64,000 nt of DNA from Actinomadura luzonensis (GCF_022664455.2 NZ_JAKRKC020000001.1:5027001-5091000); one strand, 5' to 3'; counted from the first letter of the stretch, positions 23,564 through 31,999 are shown. A program made the numbers and translations. The notes: a model not told the origin generated them from the sequence alone.

Positions 23564-24873
23564 CGCTGGTACCGCTCCAACACCTTGTTGCCCTCGTCCA
23601 CGAGGCGCTTGGCGGCCTCGTCGATGGTGATCTTATTGGCGAAGTACTCCTGGAGCACCGGCGTGGCGACCTTGGTCTTCCACTCGTCGAAGCCGTTCAC
23701 CTTGAGGAAGGGCGCGACCACGAGGTTCTTGGCGGAGGCGGTGGCCACGTCCCAGCCGTTCTCCTGGGTGGTCATCGCCGGGTCGGCGGCGGCCTGCTGG
23801 GAGGTCGGCAGGAGCCAGTCGCCCTTGGCGAGCTTGGCCTGGTTCGCGCCGTTGAGGAAGTACGCGATGAACTTCATGGCCTCGTCCGGGTGCTTGCTGT
23901 CCTGGGCGATGGACAACGTCTGCGAGACCGCGCCCTGCTGCGCGCTGGTGCCCTTCGGGCCGGGCAGCGTGACCCACTCGAAGCCGTCGGGCGCCTGCTC
24001 GGCGACCTGCTGACGGAGGAACACGCCGGCCGGCAGCATCGCGAACTTGCCCTTGTAGAACGCCGGCAGCGGGTCCGCGGTGCCCTGGCCGAGCGCGGCC
24101 GGGTCGGCGGACTTGTCGGTGTAGAGCTGGTCGTGGATGCGCTGGAGCACCTCGCGCTCCTCCGGGCCGACCTTGACCGTGGTCTTGCCGTCGGCGGTCT
24201 GGAAGAACGTCCCGCCGAAGTTGAGCGCCAGGTTGAGGGTCTTGTTGACCGGCGACTTCATGGCCCAGGCGACGCCGAACGTGCCGTCCTTGGTCATCTT
24301 CTTGGCGGCGGCGGAGAACTCGTCCCACGTCCACGGGTTGTCCGGGGTGGGGATGCGCACCTTGGCCGCGTCGAGCAGCTTCTTGTTGGCGATGATGACC
24401 TGCGACTCCTGGAGGAACGGCACGCCGTAGACGCCCTGGCCGCCCTTGCCGTCGCCGAAGGTGACGGTGTCCCAGGCCGACTGCGGGATGTCGCTCTTCA
24501 GCTCGGCGGGCAGCTTGTCCTTCAGGTCGAGCAGGTAGCCGTCGGTGGCGAAGCCGGACAGCGCGGGCGAGTCGTTGTGGATGACGTCGGGCGCCGTGCC
24601 GCCGGCGAACTGGGTGACGAGCTGGTCGTTGACGTTGTCCCAGCTCCCCTGGACGTAGGTGACCTGGATGTTCGGGTTGGCCTTGTTCCACTCGTCCACG
24701 ATCTGCTTGTTCGCGGCGACGGATTCCTTCTGCCAGGCCAGGCTGAGGAAATTGATCTTGACCGGCTCGCCGGAGGAGGACGACGACGAGGAGCCGCCGT
24801 CACCGCCTCCGCTGCCGCACGCGCCGGCGAGCGCCACGATGGCGGCCGCCGCCAGAGCGGACTTGATACGCAT
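23560..24873 (-). CDS. ABC sugar-type solute-binding lipoprotein
   Basis: 437 aa. The lipoprotein signal is MRIKSALAAAAIVALAGAC with lipobox LAGAC (Cys 19), then a Ser/Gly linker of about 15 residues. The mature protein is a cluster-B/MalE-type binding protein (GTAPDVIHNDSPALSGFA, VPFLQESQVIIANKKLL). It is anchored outside the membrane and delivers ligand to the two permeases transcribed before it. Ligand unknown; the downstream hydrolases suggest a ribosylated compound. Confidence 0.9.
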   Translation of the reverse strand: MRIKSALAAAAIVALAGACGSGGGDGGSSSSSSSGEPVKINFLSLAWQKESVAANKQIVDEWNKANPNIQVTYVQGSWDNVNDQLVTQFAGGTAPDVIHNDSPALSGFATDGYLLDLKDKLPAELKSDIPQSAWDTVTFGDGKGGQGVYGVPFLQESQVIIANKKLLDAAKVRIPTPDNPWTWDEFSAAAKKMTKDGTFGVAWAMKSPVNKTLNLALNFGGTFFQTADGKTTVKVGPEEREVLQRIHDQLYTDKSADPAALGQGTADPLPAFYKGKFAMLPAGVFLRQQVAEQAPDGFEWVTLPGPKGTSAQQGAVSQTLSIAQDSKHPDEAMKFIAYFLNGANQAKLAKGDWLLPTSQQAAADPAMTTQENGWDVATASAKNLVVAPFLKVNGFDEWKTKVATPVLQEYFANKITIDEAAKRLVDEGNKVLERYQR

Positions 24874-24882
24874 GTGAGCCTC

Positions 24883-25701
24883 CTAGCCCTTGACGGCGCC
24901 GGCCATCAGGCCGGACTTCAGTCGCCGCTGGATGATTGCGAAGAAGATCAGGCTCGGGATCGTCGCCATGAGCGACGCCGCGGCCAGCGGGCCGAGCCTC
25001 GCCACCCCCTCGGGGCCGGTGAAGCGCACCAGCGTGAGGGGGAGCGTCATGACATCGGGGTTCTGCAGGATGACGAGGGCGAACATGAACTCGTTCCAGG
25101 ACGAGATGAACGCGAACAGCAGCGTGGCCACCACGCCCGGCGCGAGCAGCGGCGCGACCACCGAGGCGATCGAGCGCAGCCGGGTCGCGCCGTCCACGGC
25201 CGCGGCCTCCTCCAGCTCCGGCGGCACCGCCCGCACGTACCCCTGGAGCATCCACAGGGCGAACGGCAGCGTGAACGTCACGTGCACCACCACCAGGCCG
25301 GGCAGCGTGTTCACCAGGTCCAGGTCCCGCAGGATCATGAAGAGCGGGATGATGATCAGGATGAACGGGAACACCTGGCTGACCAGCACCCAGCCGATCG
25401 CGATCTTGTTGACCAGGCCGCGGTAGCGGGCCATCGCGTAGGCGGCGGGCAGCGAGATCACCACGGTGATCAGGCTGGCGGCCAGCGCCACGCCGAGGCT
25501 GCGCACGGCCGCGCCCACCAGGTCCTGCTCGCCGAAGGCGTCGGCGAAGTTGGCCAGCGTCGGCTCGCGCGGGATCCACGTCGGGTCGGCCAGGGCCATC
25601 TCCTGCGGCGTCTTCAGCGCCGTGGACAGCAGCCACAGCAGCGGGAAGGCCAGGAAGACGACGTAGGCGGCGAGCGCGACGTACTGCGGGAAGCGTCTCA
25701 T
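24883..25701 (-). CDS. ABC transporter permease, MalG type
   Basis: 272 aa with six membrane helices and the EAA loop ELEEAAAVDGATRLRSIASV (about 185-204) that docks the ATPase. The N-terminus PLLWLLSTALKTPQEM is typical of MalG-type permeases. The start overlaps the upstream MalF-type gene by 4 nt. No ATPase gene accompanies the pair. Confidence 0.9.
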   Translation of the reverse strand: MRRFPQYVALAAYVVFLAFPLLWLLSTALKTPQEMALADPTWIPREPTLANFADAFGEQDLVGAAVRSLGVALAASLITVVISLPAAYAMARYRGLVNKIAIGWVLVSQVFPFILIIIPLFMILRDLDLVNTLPGLVVVHVTFTLPFALWMLQGYVRAVPPELEEAAAVDGATRLRSIASVVAPLLAPGVVATLLFAFISSWNEFMFALVILQNPDVMTLPLTLVRFTGPEGVARLGPLAAASLMATIPSLIFFAIIQRRLKSGLMAGAVKG

Positions 25702-26612
25702 CGGGTCTCCCTCAGCTGCCGCCACAGGTACAGCCCGAGCACCGCGAGCACGACGATCGCCATGGCGAGGCCGAGCATCGAGGCGTAGCCGGCGAACCGG
25801 TAGCGGAAGGCCTCCTCGTAGGCGAACAACATCGGCAGCCGCGTCTGGCCGCCGGGCCCGCCCTGGGTGAGCACGTAGACCAGGCCGAACTGGTTGATGT
25901 TCCACACGAAGTCGAGCGAGGTGATCGCCACGATCACCGGGCGGAGCTGCGGCAGCGTGATGTTCCAGAAGCGCCGCCAGCGGCTCGCGCCGTCCACCTC
26001 GCCGGCCTCGTACAACTCGCGCGGGATGCCCTGCAGACCGGCCAGCAGCACGACCGTGGTCTGCGGCATGCCGGTCCAGACGCCGACCACGATGATCGCG
26101 GGCAGCGCGAGCGAGAAGTCGGCCAGCCAGTTGACGTGCGTGCCGAGCAGGCCGTTCAGGATGCCGGCGTCCGGGTGGTAGACGAGCTTCCACATCAGGC
26201 CGATGACGACCGGGGGCATCGCCCACGGCACCACGGCCAGCACCCGGGCCACGCCCCGGAAGCGCAGGTTCTCGTTGAGCAGCAGCGCCAGGCCGAGCGC
26301 GGCCAGGAACTGCAGCACGGTCACCGAGACCGCCCAGATCATGCCGATGCGGAAGGAGGACCAGAAGTCCTCGGCGCTCAGCAGGTCGAACAGGTTCTCC
26401 AGGCCGGTGAAGCTGGTCTCGTGGTTGCGGGTGTTGCGGGCGTCGGTGAAGGCCAGCCCGATGCCGTACAGCAGCGGGCCGACGCTGAACAGCAGCACCG
26501 GCACCAGCGCGGGCAGCATCAGCAGCCACATCTCGCGGGTCTGGCGCGAGATCCGCCGGGGGCGGGCGTGCGGGCGCCGGGGCGGCGCGGGCCTGGTCGC
26601 GGTCGCGGTCAC
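25698..26612 (-). CDS. ABC transporter permease, MalF type
   Basis: 304 aa. A basic N-terminus of about 28 residues is followed by six helices; the EAA loop is ELYEAGEVDGASRWRRFWNI. The segment VLTQGGPGGQTRLPMLFAYE is the usual MalF late-loop pattern. GTG start overlapping the lacI stop (GTGA). It forms the heterodimeric channel with the gene downstream. Confidence 0.9.
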   Translation of the reverse strand: MTATATRPAPPRRPHARPRRISRQTREMWLLMLPALVPVLLFSVGPLLYGIGLAFTDARNTRNHETSFTGLENLFDLLSAEDFWSSFRIGMIWAVSVTVLQFLAALGLALLLNENLRFRGVARVLAVVPWAMPPVVIGLMWKLVYHPDAGILNGLLGTHVNWLADFSLALPAIIVVGVWTGMPQTTVVLLAGLQGIPRELYEAGEVDGASRWRRFWNITLPQLRPVIVAITSLDFVWNINQFGLVYVLTQGGPGGQTRLPMLFAYEEAFRYRFAGYASMLGLAMAIVVLAVLGLYLWRQLRETR

Positions 26613-27640
26613 TCGCCACTCCCCTCACTGCGGCATCCCTCGCCGGCGGTCGAGGCGCGCACCACGAGCCGCGGCGGCACCGTCACCAGCCGGGGCTCGC
26701 GGTCGCCGCCCTGCAACCGGTCCAGCAGCAGCTCGGCGGCGGCCCGGCCGCGTTCGGCGGAGCCGAGCGAGACGCTGGTGAGCGACGGCCAGGAGGCGGC
26801 GGCGAGGTCGGTGTCGTCCATGCCCACCACGGCGACGTCCTCCGGCACCCGGCGGCCCGCGCCGCGCAGCACGTCCAGCGCGCCGAGCGCGATCAGGTCG
26901 TTGGCGCACATGAGGGCGTCCACGTCGGGGCGGCGGTCCAGCAGCTCGGCGACCGCGCGCCGGCCCTCGGGGCGGTAGAAGTCGCCGATCTGCGTCAGGT
27001 CCTCGTCGTAGGGCAGGCCGAGCGCCTGCAGCGCCTCCCGGTACGCGGCGCCGCGGGCGGCTCCCGGCACGGTGTCGAGCGGGCCGTTGATCATGGCGAT
27101 GCGGCGGCGGCCGAGCGCGTGCAGGTGGTCGATCGCGAGCCGGACGCCGGTGCGGGAGTCGGCGCGGACGTTGTCCACGCGGGTGCCCTCGGGCACCTGA
27201 CCGATGATCACGACCGGGGCGCGGGCGGCGGCCAGCATCTGCAGGTGGGCGTCGGTGACCCGCAGCGGGCTCATGATGAGGCCGTCCACGTACCGCTCAC
27301 CGAGGCTGTGCAGCACGTCGACCTCGTCGGCCACGACGGCGTCGGTGGAGTGCAGCACGAGCCGGTAGCCGGCCGCCTTGAGCACCGGCTGGATCTCGCG
27401 CAGCATCGCCAGGTAGGCGGGGTTGCCGACGTCGGCCATGGCGAAGGCGACCTGGTGGGTGCGGCGGGACTTGAGCGACCTGGCGACGGCGTTGCGCACG
27501 TAGCCGAGCTCGTCGGCGGCCGCCATCACCTTGCGCACGGTCTCCTGCCTGGTCGGCAGGCCGTTCAGCACCCGCGAGACGGAGGCGATCGAGACACCGG
27601 CGCGCGCGGCGATCGTGTTGATCGTGGGTCCGTCGGCCAA
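26609..27640 (-). CDS. LacI-family repressor of the ribosyl-glycoside operon
   Basis: 343 aa. The N-terminal helix-turn-helix NTIAARAGVSIASVSRVLNG (about 8-27) and hinge helix AVARSLKSRRTHQVAFA are followed by a periplasmic-binding-protein-like effector domain (VDGLIMSPLRV, IAMINGP, VGMDDTDLA). TTG start at 27640 with GAAGGA 5 nt upstream. It is the first gene of its own operon. Two perfect palindromes (27659-27670 and 27683-27694) lie between promoter and start, so autorepression relieved by an imported ligand is expected. Confidence 0.9.
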   Translation of the reverse strand: MADGPTINTIAARAGVSIASVSRVLNGLPTRQETVRKVMAAADELGYVRNAVARSLKSRRTHQVAFAMADVGNPAYLAMLREIQPVLKAAGYRLVLHSTDAVVADEVDVLHSLGERYVDGLIMSPLRVTDAHLQMLAAARAPVVIIGQVPEGTRVDNVRADSRTGVRLAIDHLHALGRRRIAMINGPLDTVPGAARGAAYREALQALGLPYDEDLTQIGDFYRPEGRRAVAELLDRRPDVDALMCANDLIALGALDVLRGAGRRVPEDVAVVGMDDTDLAAASWPSLTSVSLGSAERGRAAAELLLDRLQGGDREPRLVTVPPRLVVRASTAGEGCRSEGSGE

Positions 27641-27658
27641 GGGAGTCCTTCCATCGGT

Positions 27659-27670
27659 GTAAACGTTTAC
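27659..27670. promoter_or_regulatory. LacI operator, proximal
   Basis: GTAAACGTTTAC is a perfect 12-bp palindrome of the LacI/GalR type, 18 bp upstream of the lacI start codon. Confidence 0.8.
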
Positions 27671-27682
27671 GCGCGGCTGGCT

Positions 27683-27694
27683 GTAAACGTTTAC
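27683..27694. promoter_or_regulatory. LacI operator, distal
   Basis: A second identical GTAAACGTTTAC lies 24 bp centre to centre from the first. The spacing could let two dimers bind side by side downstream of the promoter. Confidence 0.8.
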
Positions 27695-27705
27695 GGTGTG
27701 GGGGA

Positions 27706-27740
27706 CATGAAACCTGGGTGTAACTTGCAGGTCAAGTCAC
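27706..27740 (-). promoter_or_regulatory. Candidate lacI-operon promoter and second palindrome
   Basis: On the minus strand TTGACC is followed after about 17 bp by TTTCAT (27711-27706), a weak -35/-10 pair. ACTTG-CAGGT-CAAGT (27723-27737), a perfect 5-5-5 inverted repeat, covers the -35 and could bind an additional regulator. The rest of 27741-27845 is AT-richer than its surroundings and shows no other feature. Confidence 0.35.
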
Positions 27741-27845
27741 GATCGCATAACACCAGGTCAGACCCCCAAAAGGCAAATAAGCCCCCAGACCGGCCGCCCA
27801 CGCCCGGCGGCGGCGTCCCGGAGCGGGACCCCGCCGCGCGGGCGG

Positions 27846-29090
27846 TCAGTCGCGGGCGGGTTCCGGGACGGGGGCCGGGGCGGGGGCGGACAGGCGGAGG
27901 AGGGAGCGGATGGCGGGGGCGCCGGCGAGCGTGACGACGGCGGCCAGCGCCGCCGGGATGACGAGCGCCACCGGCAGCGAGGCCGCGTCCGCCACGTACC
28001 CGAGCACGGCCGGCCCGAGCAGCAGCCCGCTGTAGCCGAAGGCGGTGACCATGGCCAGCGCCCGCCCCACCCGGCCCCCGGCCGCCCCGACCGCGCTGAA
28101 CAGCACCGGCACCACGGTGGCCAGCCCGACCCCGGCGAGCGCCCACCCGGTCCACGCGCACGCCACCCGCAGCGCTTCCGGGGCCGTCGGCGAGGCCAGG
28201 ACGAGCGCGTACCCGCAGGTGGCGAGGATCCCGGCGAGCCGGATGGTGCGCACGGAGCCGAGCCGGGCCCGGATCGGGTCGCCAAGCAGCCGCACGGTGG
28301 TCATGGCGACGGAGAAGATCGTGTAGGCCAGCGGGGCGGCGGCCGGGTCGGTCCGCAGGATCCAGCGGGCGTGCAGCGCCGCCCAGTCGATGGCCGCGCC
28401 CTCGCTCAGGTGCCCGGCGAAGGCGGCGAGGCCGAGCAGCGCGATGAGCCCCCACTTGAGCGAGCCGCCCCCGTTGCCGCCCGCCTCGCCGGACGTCCCG
28501 TCGCCGCTCCCGGGCCCGGCGGGCGCGGACGGCAGCAGCAGCCGCGCCGCCGGCAGGTACAGCAGCGCCACGGCCACGGCCGCGACGACCAGGACGAGCT
28601 GCCCGTCCACGCCGATCCGCAGGAACAGCGAGGTCAGCGCGCCCCCGGCGGCCCCGCCGAGGCTCCACGTGCCGTGGAAGGCCGAGATGATCGGCCGGCC
28701 GTAGGCGCGTTCCACCTCGACGGAGTGGGCGTTCATGGCGACCTCGCAGGCGCCGAGCCCGATCCCGAACAACACCGCGAACGCCGCCAGCGTCCAGTAC
28801 GAGGGCGCGAGCGCGGGCCCGAGCAGCACCAGGGCGGAGAACGGCCCGGCGAGCCAGCAGACGCGGCGGCTGCCGTACCGGTCCACGAGCGGCCCGGCGG
28901 CCAGCATCGACACCAGCGCTCCGCCGGAGATCAGCAGCAGGACGGTGCCGAGCAGGCGCGGGCCGAGGTCGAGCCGGTCGTTGAGCGACGGCAGCCCCGC
29001 CGCCCACAGGCCCATGACGAATCCAGCGAAGAAGAAGAAGGCGAAAACTCCGGCACGGGCGCGTCTGGCGGTATCGCGGTTTATGTTCAC
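27846..29090 (-). CDS. MFS transporter (12 helices)
   Basis: 414 aa with 12 predicted helices and a cytoplasmic loop of about 30 residues between helices 6 and 7 (Gly/Ser-rich GPGSGDGTSGEAGGNGGG). The motif A variant AAGPLVDRYGSRRV (about 64-77) follows helix 2. It resembles FucP/MdfA-like single-polypeptide carriers; substrate unknown. GTG start at 29090 is probably leaderless (-10 TATGCT, 6 nt upstream). It is divergent from a ROK regulator with overlapping promoters, so sugar or sugar-derivative transport under ROK control is likely. Confidence 0.85.
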   Translation of the reverse strand: MNINRDTARRARAGVFAFFFFAGFVMGLWAAGLPSLNDRLDLGPRLLGTVLLLISGGALVSMLAAGPLVDRYGSRRVCWLAGPFSALVLLGPALAPSYWTLAAFAVLFGIGLGACEVAMNAHSVEVERAYGRPIISAFHGTWSLGGAAGGALTSLFLRIGVDGQLVLVVAAVAVALLYLPAARLLLPSAPAGPGSGDGTSGEAGGNGGGSLKWGLIALLGLAAFAGHLSEGAAIDWAALHARWILRTDPAAAPLAYTIFSVAMTTVRLLGDPIRARLGSVRTIRLAGILATCGYALVLASPTAPEALRVACAWTGWALAGVGLATVVPVLFSAVGAAGGRVGRALAMVTAFGYSGLLLGPAVLGYVADAASLPVALVIPAALAAVVTLAGAPAIRSLLRLSAPAPAPVPEPARD

Positions 29091-29119
29091 GGCTAGAGCA
29101 TAAACTGTGTTCCGTGAAC
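29079..29119. promoter_or_regulatory. Overlapping divergent leaderless promoters inside nested palindromes
   Basis: Minus-strand -10 TATGCT (29102-29097) serves the MFS gene; plus-strand -10 TAAACT (29101-29106) ends 7 nt before GTG 29114. Both boxes sit at the right arm of a perfect inverted repeat GTTTATG(N13)CATAAAC (29079-29105). A second one, GTTCACGG...CCGTGAAC (29085-29092 and 29112-29119), contains both start codons. A good candidate for ROK binding. Confidence 0.55.
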
Positions 29120-30346
29120 GGAGCCACGACGAGCGGCGAACTGCGCGCCCACAACCGGGCCCGCCTGCTGCGCGCGGTGCACGACTGCGGGGCCGCCCGC
29201 ACCCGGTCCCAGCTCACGCGTGACCTGGGCCTGGCCCGGGGCACCGCGTCGGTGCTGGTCGCGGGCCTGGCGGCGGACGAGCTGCTGCACGAGGAGCCGG
29301 CCAGGGAGCACGGCAGGGGCCGGCCGACCCAGGTGCCGGGGCCGCATCCGCGCGGCCCCCTGGCCCTGGCGGTGGACGTGCGCGAGGACGCCTGGGAGCT
29401 GGCGGCGTGCGAGCTGGGCGGACGGGCGACGACCCTCGCCGTGCGCCCGCACGACGGCACGCCCCAGGACGCGCTCGGCACGCTGGCCGAGGCCCTCGCC
29501 GCCGAGCGGGACCGGCTCGGCCACCGCGTGGTCGGGGCCGGGGTGGCGCTGGCCGGCCCGGTCCGGCACGGCGGCCTGGTGGACATCGCCCACCTGGGGT
29601 GGCGCTCGATCGACGTCCCCCGCCTGCTCGGGCTGCCCCCGGCGGTGCCACTGTCCGTCGGGAACGACACCGCGTTCGCGGCCCTGGCCGAGGTCAGGCG
29701 GGGCCGGCTGCGCGGCGTGCGGGTCGGCCTGCACCTGCACGTCGACTTCGACCCGGGCGGCGTGCTCGTCGTGGACGGCCGCCCGCTCGGCGGCGCGGCC
29801 GGCTCCGGCGCGGAGTTCGGGCACATGCCGCTCACCGGCGGCGACCGGCCCTGCCCGTGCGGCGCGCGCGGCTGCTGGGCCATGGAGGTCGGCGCGAACG
29901 CCCTGCTGCGCCACGTCGGCCTCGCCTACGGCGGCGGGCGGGGCCGCGAGCAGGCCGCGCGCGTGCTGGCCACGAGCGGCGAGGCGGTGGCCGCGAACGC
30001 CCGCGCCCTGGGCCGCGGCATCGCCGCCCTGGTGAACGCGCACGACCCGGAGGCGGTGACGCTGTCCGGCCTCGGCGCGGAGCTGCGCGAGCGGGCGGGC
30101 GAGGAGCTGTGGGCGGCCTGCGAGCCGTACCTGATGGCGATCCGCCGCGAGGCCCCGCCCCGCGTCGAGGGCTCGGCGCTGGGCTGGCGCGGCGCGCTGC
30201 TGGGCGCGATGGAGTCGGTCTTCGACGCGTTCCTGACCCCGCACGGGCTGGCCGGCTGGCGCCAGAACCAGCCTGACCAGGGCCGCGACACGCCCGATCA
30301 GCAAAATGTGATGTATTCCACGTCGAAAGCGGAAAACGCGCCGTAG
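29114..30346 (+). CDS. ROK-family transcriptional regulator
   Basis: 410 aa. The N-terminal winged helix (about 10-65) holds RTRSQLTRDLGLARGTASVL. The ROK kinase-like domain has VGNDTAFAALAEV and the zinc/sugar motif GHMPLTGGDRPCPCGARGCW (about 236-255; the CPCGxxGC cysteine cluster is complete). The glucokinase-type phosphate loop is degenerate, so it is a regulator rather than a kinase. Leaderless GTG start. It is divergent from the MFS gene, which it probably represses. The tail after about residue 375 is an unstructured extension. Confidence 0.88.
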   Translation: MNGATTSGELRAHNRARLLRAVHDCGAARTRSQLTRDLGLARGTASVLVAGLAADELLHEEPAREHGRGRPTQVPGPHPRGPLALAVDVREDAWELAACELGGRATTLAVRPHDGTPQDALGTLAEALAAERDRLGHRVVGAGVALAGPVRHGGLVDIAHLGWRSIDVPRLLGLPPAVPLSVGNDTAFAALAEVRRGRLRGVRVGLHLHVDFDPGGVLVVDGRPLGGAAGSGAEFGHMPLTGGDRPCPCGARGCWAMEVGANALLRHVGLAYGGGRGREQAARVLATSGEAVAANARALGRGIAALVNAHDPEAVTLSGLGAELRERAGEELWAACEPYLMAIRREAPPRVEGSALGWRGALLGAMESVFDAFLTPHGLAGWRQNQPDQGRDTPDQQNVMYSTSKAENAP

Positions 30347-30870
30347 GCCGCCCCTCCCGGCCCCCACCAGGCGATCTTGACGGGCCCTGGGGAGGTCCGG
30401 CGCGCGTGGAGGCGGGCGATGCGCGAAACAATCATGGTCCGCGCGGCAGGGCGGGGCGCCCCGCCCGTGCGGCGGGCCGTCCCTTGGCACGCCGCCCCCG
30501 CATCCGCCCGCGTTCCGCAAGATCGGGCGTTCACGCAGCTCAGAGCAGGTGGAACGGGCTCCGGGCAAGGCCCGGCCGGCCCGTCGCGGCACCGCGGCAG
30601 GACCGGGCGGCCGCCTGCCCCGCGGGGATCCGGCGGACGCGGCGAGCCGCCCGCACCGGCTCCGCCCGCCCCGCGCCACCCCGCCGCGAGGCCGGCGCGC
30701 GCCGGGCGAGGCGAGCCCGCCCGGCCGGGGGCCCGGAGCGGCGCGCGCGGCTTCGTGACGGCGTTGAGCGGGGCTTTCCGCAAACAAGAGCCCCCGGCAT
30801 CCGCCATGATTAGCCACTGCACCACGGGTAACAAAGACCCGAACCAAAACTCCCCGAGGAGAGAACAGAG
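30347..30870. other. 524-bp non-coding gap upstream of mihF
   Basis: Several long frames cross this stretch, but all are low-complexity Arg/Pro/Ala artefacts of about 80% GC. I see no tRNA, riboswitch or repeat. The last 70 bp (from about 30800) are markedly less GC-rich and contain a possible -10 TAGCCA near 30811; these probably hold the mihF promoter and a leader with a strong GAGGAG ribosome site. Confidence 0.4.
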
Positions 30871-31176
30871 ATGGCACTTCCCACTCTCACCCCCGAGCAG
30901 CGTCAGGCGGCTCTGGCGAAGGCCGCCGAGGCCCGTGCCGCCCGCACGGCCCTGCTGGCCAAGGTCAAGGCCGGCGAGCTGACCTTCTCCCAGCTGCTGG
31001 AGCGTGACGACGACATCGCCAAGAAGATCAAGGTGTCGCAGGCCCTGCGCGCGGTCAAGGGCGTCGGCCCGGCCAAGGCCACCGCGCTCATGGAGGAGGC
31101 GGGCGTCGACGAGAAGCGCCGCCTCGGCGGCCTGGGCGCCCAGCAGCGGAAGAAGCTGGTCGAGGCGCTCGGCTGA
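30871..31176 (+). CDS. mihF: Integration host factor, actinobacterial type (mIHF)
   Basis: 101 aa, matching the short form of mIHF. A helical N-terminus (PTLTPEQRQAALAKAAEARA) is followed by the conserved core LLERDDDIAKKIKVSQALRA and the H2TH DNA-binding motif GVGPAKATALMEEAGV with ...KRRLGGLGAQQRKKL. It is a nucleoid-associated protein, essential in mycobacteria, that bends and supercoils DNA. GAGGAGAG precedes the ATG. It is normally found between pyrF and gmk; here neither is adjacent, so this may be a relocated or second copy. A strong hairpin terminator follows. Confidence 0.93.
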   Translation: MALPTLTPEQRQAALAKAAEARAARTALLAKVKAGELTFSQLLERDDDIAKKIKVSQALRAVKGVGPAKATALMEEAGVDEKRRLGGLGAQQRKKLVEALG

Positions 31177-31185
31177 GTGAGGGCG

Positions 31186-31219
31186 GCCAGGTCCGCGCGC
31201 GGCGTCGCGCGGACCGGCC
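31186..31219 (+). terminator. Strong hairpin terminator after mihF
   Basis: GGTCCGCGCG (31190-31199) pairs perfectly with CGCGCGGACC (31206-31215) around a 6-nt loop. The stem is extended by GGCC on both sides with one bulged A. There is no U-run. A weaker stem GGAGCGG/CCGCTCC (31254-31276) follows; the pair may serve both convergent genes. Confidence 0.65.
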
Positions 31220-31351
31220 ACAGACCCCTCGATCAGGCCACGGAGGGGCCGGAGGAGCGGCGTTCCGCCCCGCTCCGTCCCGGCGGGCCGGCCGGGGGGT
31301 CGAGTCAGCGAGCGCGGCGCGGGGCCGGGAAGCGGTCAGGAAGCGCGGGCC

Positions 31352-31999
31352 TCAGGAGCGCAGGTACGCCAGGACGGCGAGCACCCGGCGATGCTGGTCG
31401 GCGTCCTCCGCGTAGAGGCCGAGCTTGTTGAAGATGCTCCTGATGTGCTTCTCCACCGCCCCGTCGCTGATGACGAGCTGCCGTCCGATGGCCGGATTCG
31501 ACTTCCCCTCGGCCATCAGCCCCAGCACCTCGCGCTCGCGGGGCGTGAGCTGCGCGAGCGGGTCGTCCTTGCGCCTGCGCACCATCAACTGCGACACCAC
31601 CTGCGGGTCGAACACGGTACCGCCCGCGGCCACCCGCCGCAGGCCCTCCAGGAACTCCTCCACGTCGACGACCCGGTCCTTCAGCAGGTAGCCGACCGCG
31701 CCCCGGGCGTCGGCCAGCAGGTCGTCGGCGTAGGAGACCTCGACGTACTGCGACAGGATGAGCACGGGCGCCCCCGGCACCCGCCGCCGCGCCTCGACCG
31801 CGGCCTTCAGCCCCTCGTCCGTGAACGACGGCGGCATCCGCACGTCGACCACCGACACGTCCGGCTTGTGCTCGGCGATCGCCTCGACCAGCGCCTCGCC
31901 GTCGCCGACCGTCGCCACCACCTCGAAGCCGAACTCCTCAAGCAGCCTGACCAGGCCCTCCCTGATCAGGACCGCGTCATCGGCCACCACTACCCGCAC
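31352..31999 (-). CDS. NarL/LuxR-type response regulator
   Basis: 215 aa. The receiver domain has the acidic pair ADDAVLIREGL (D7, D8), the phospho-acceptor Asp in VSVVDVRMPP (about 52) and the Lys in GYLLKDRV (about 107). The C-terminal LuxR helix-turn-helix is LTPREREVLGLMAEGKSNPA (about 149-168). GTG start lies inside the 3' end of the sensor kinase gene (10-nt overlap), so the two form one operon. Target genes are unknown. Confidence 0.92.
   Translation of the reverse strand: MRVVVADDAVLIREGLVRLLEEFGFEVVATVGDGEALVEAIAEHKPDVSVVDVRMPPSFTDEGLKAAVEARRRVPGAPVLILSQYVEVSYADDLLADARGAVGYLLKDRVVDVEEFLEGLRRVAAGGTVFDPQVVSQLMVRRRKDDPLAQLTPREREVLGLMAEGKSNPAIGRQLVISDGAVEKHIRSIFNKLGLYAEDADQHRRVLAVLAYLRS

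Noticed and set aside
30377-30982. Possible 201-aa ORF in the gap upstream of mihF
   Set aside because: Arg/Pro/Ala low-complexity sequence, no ribosome site, and it runs out of frame into mihF; treated as non-coding.
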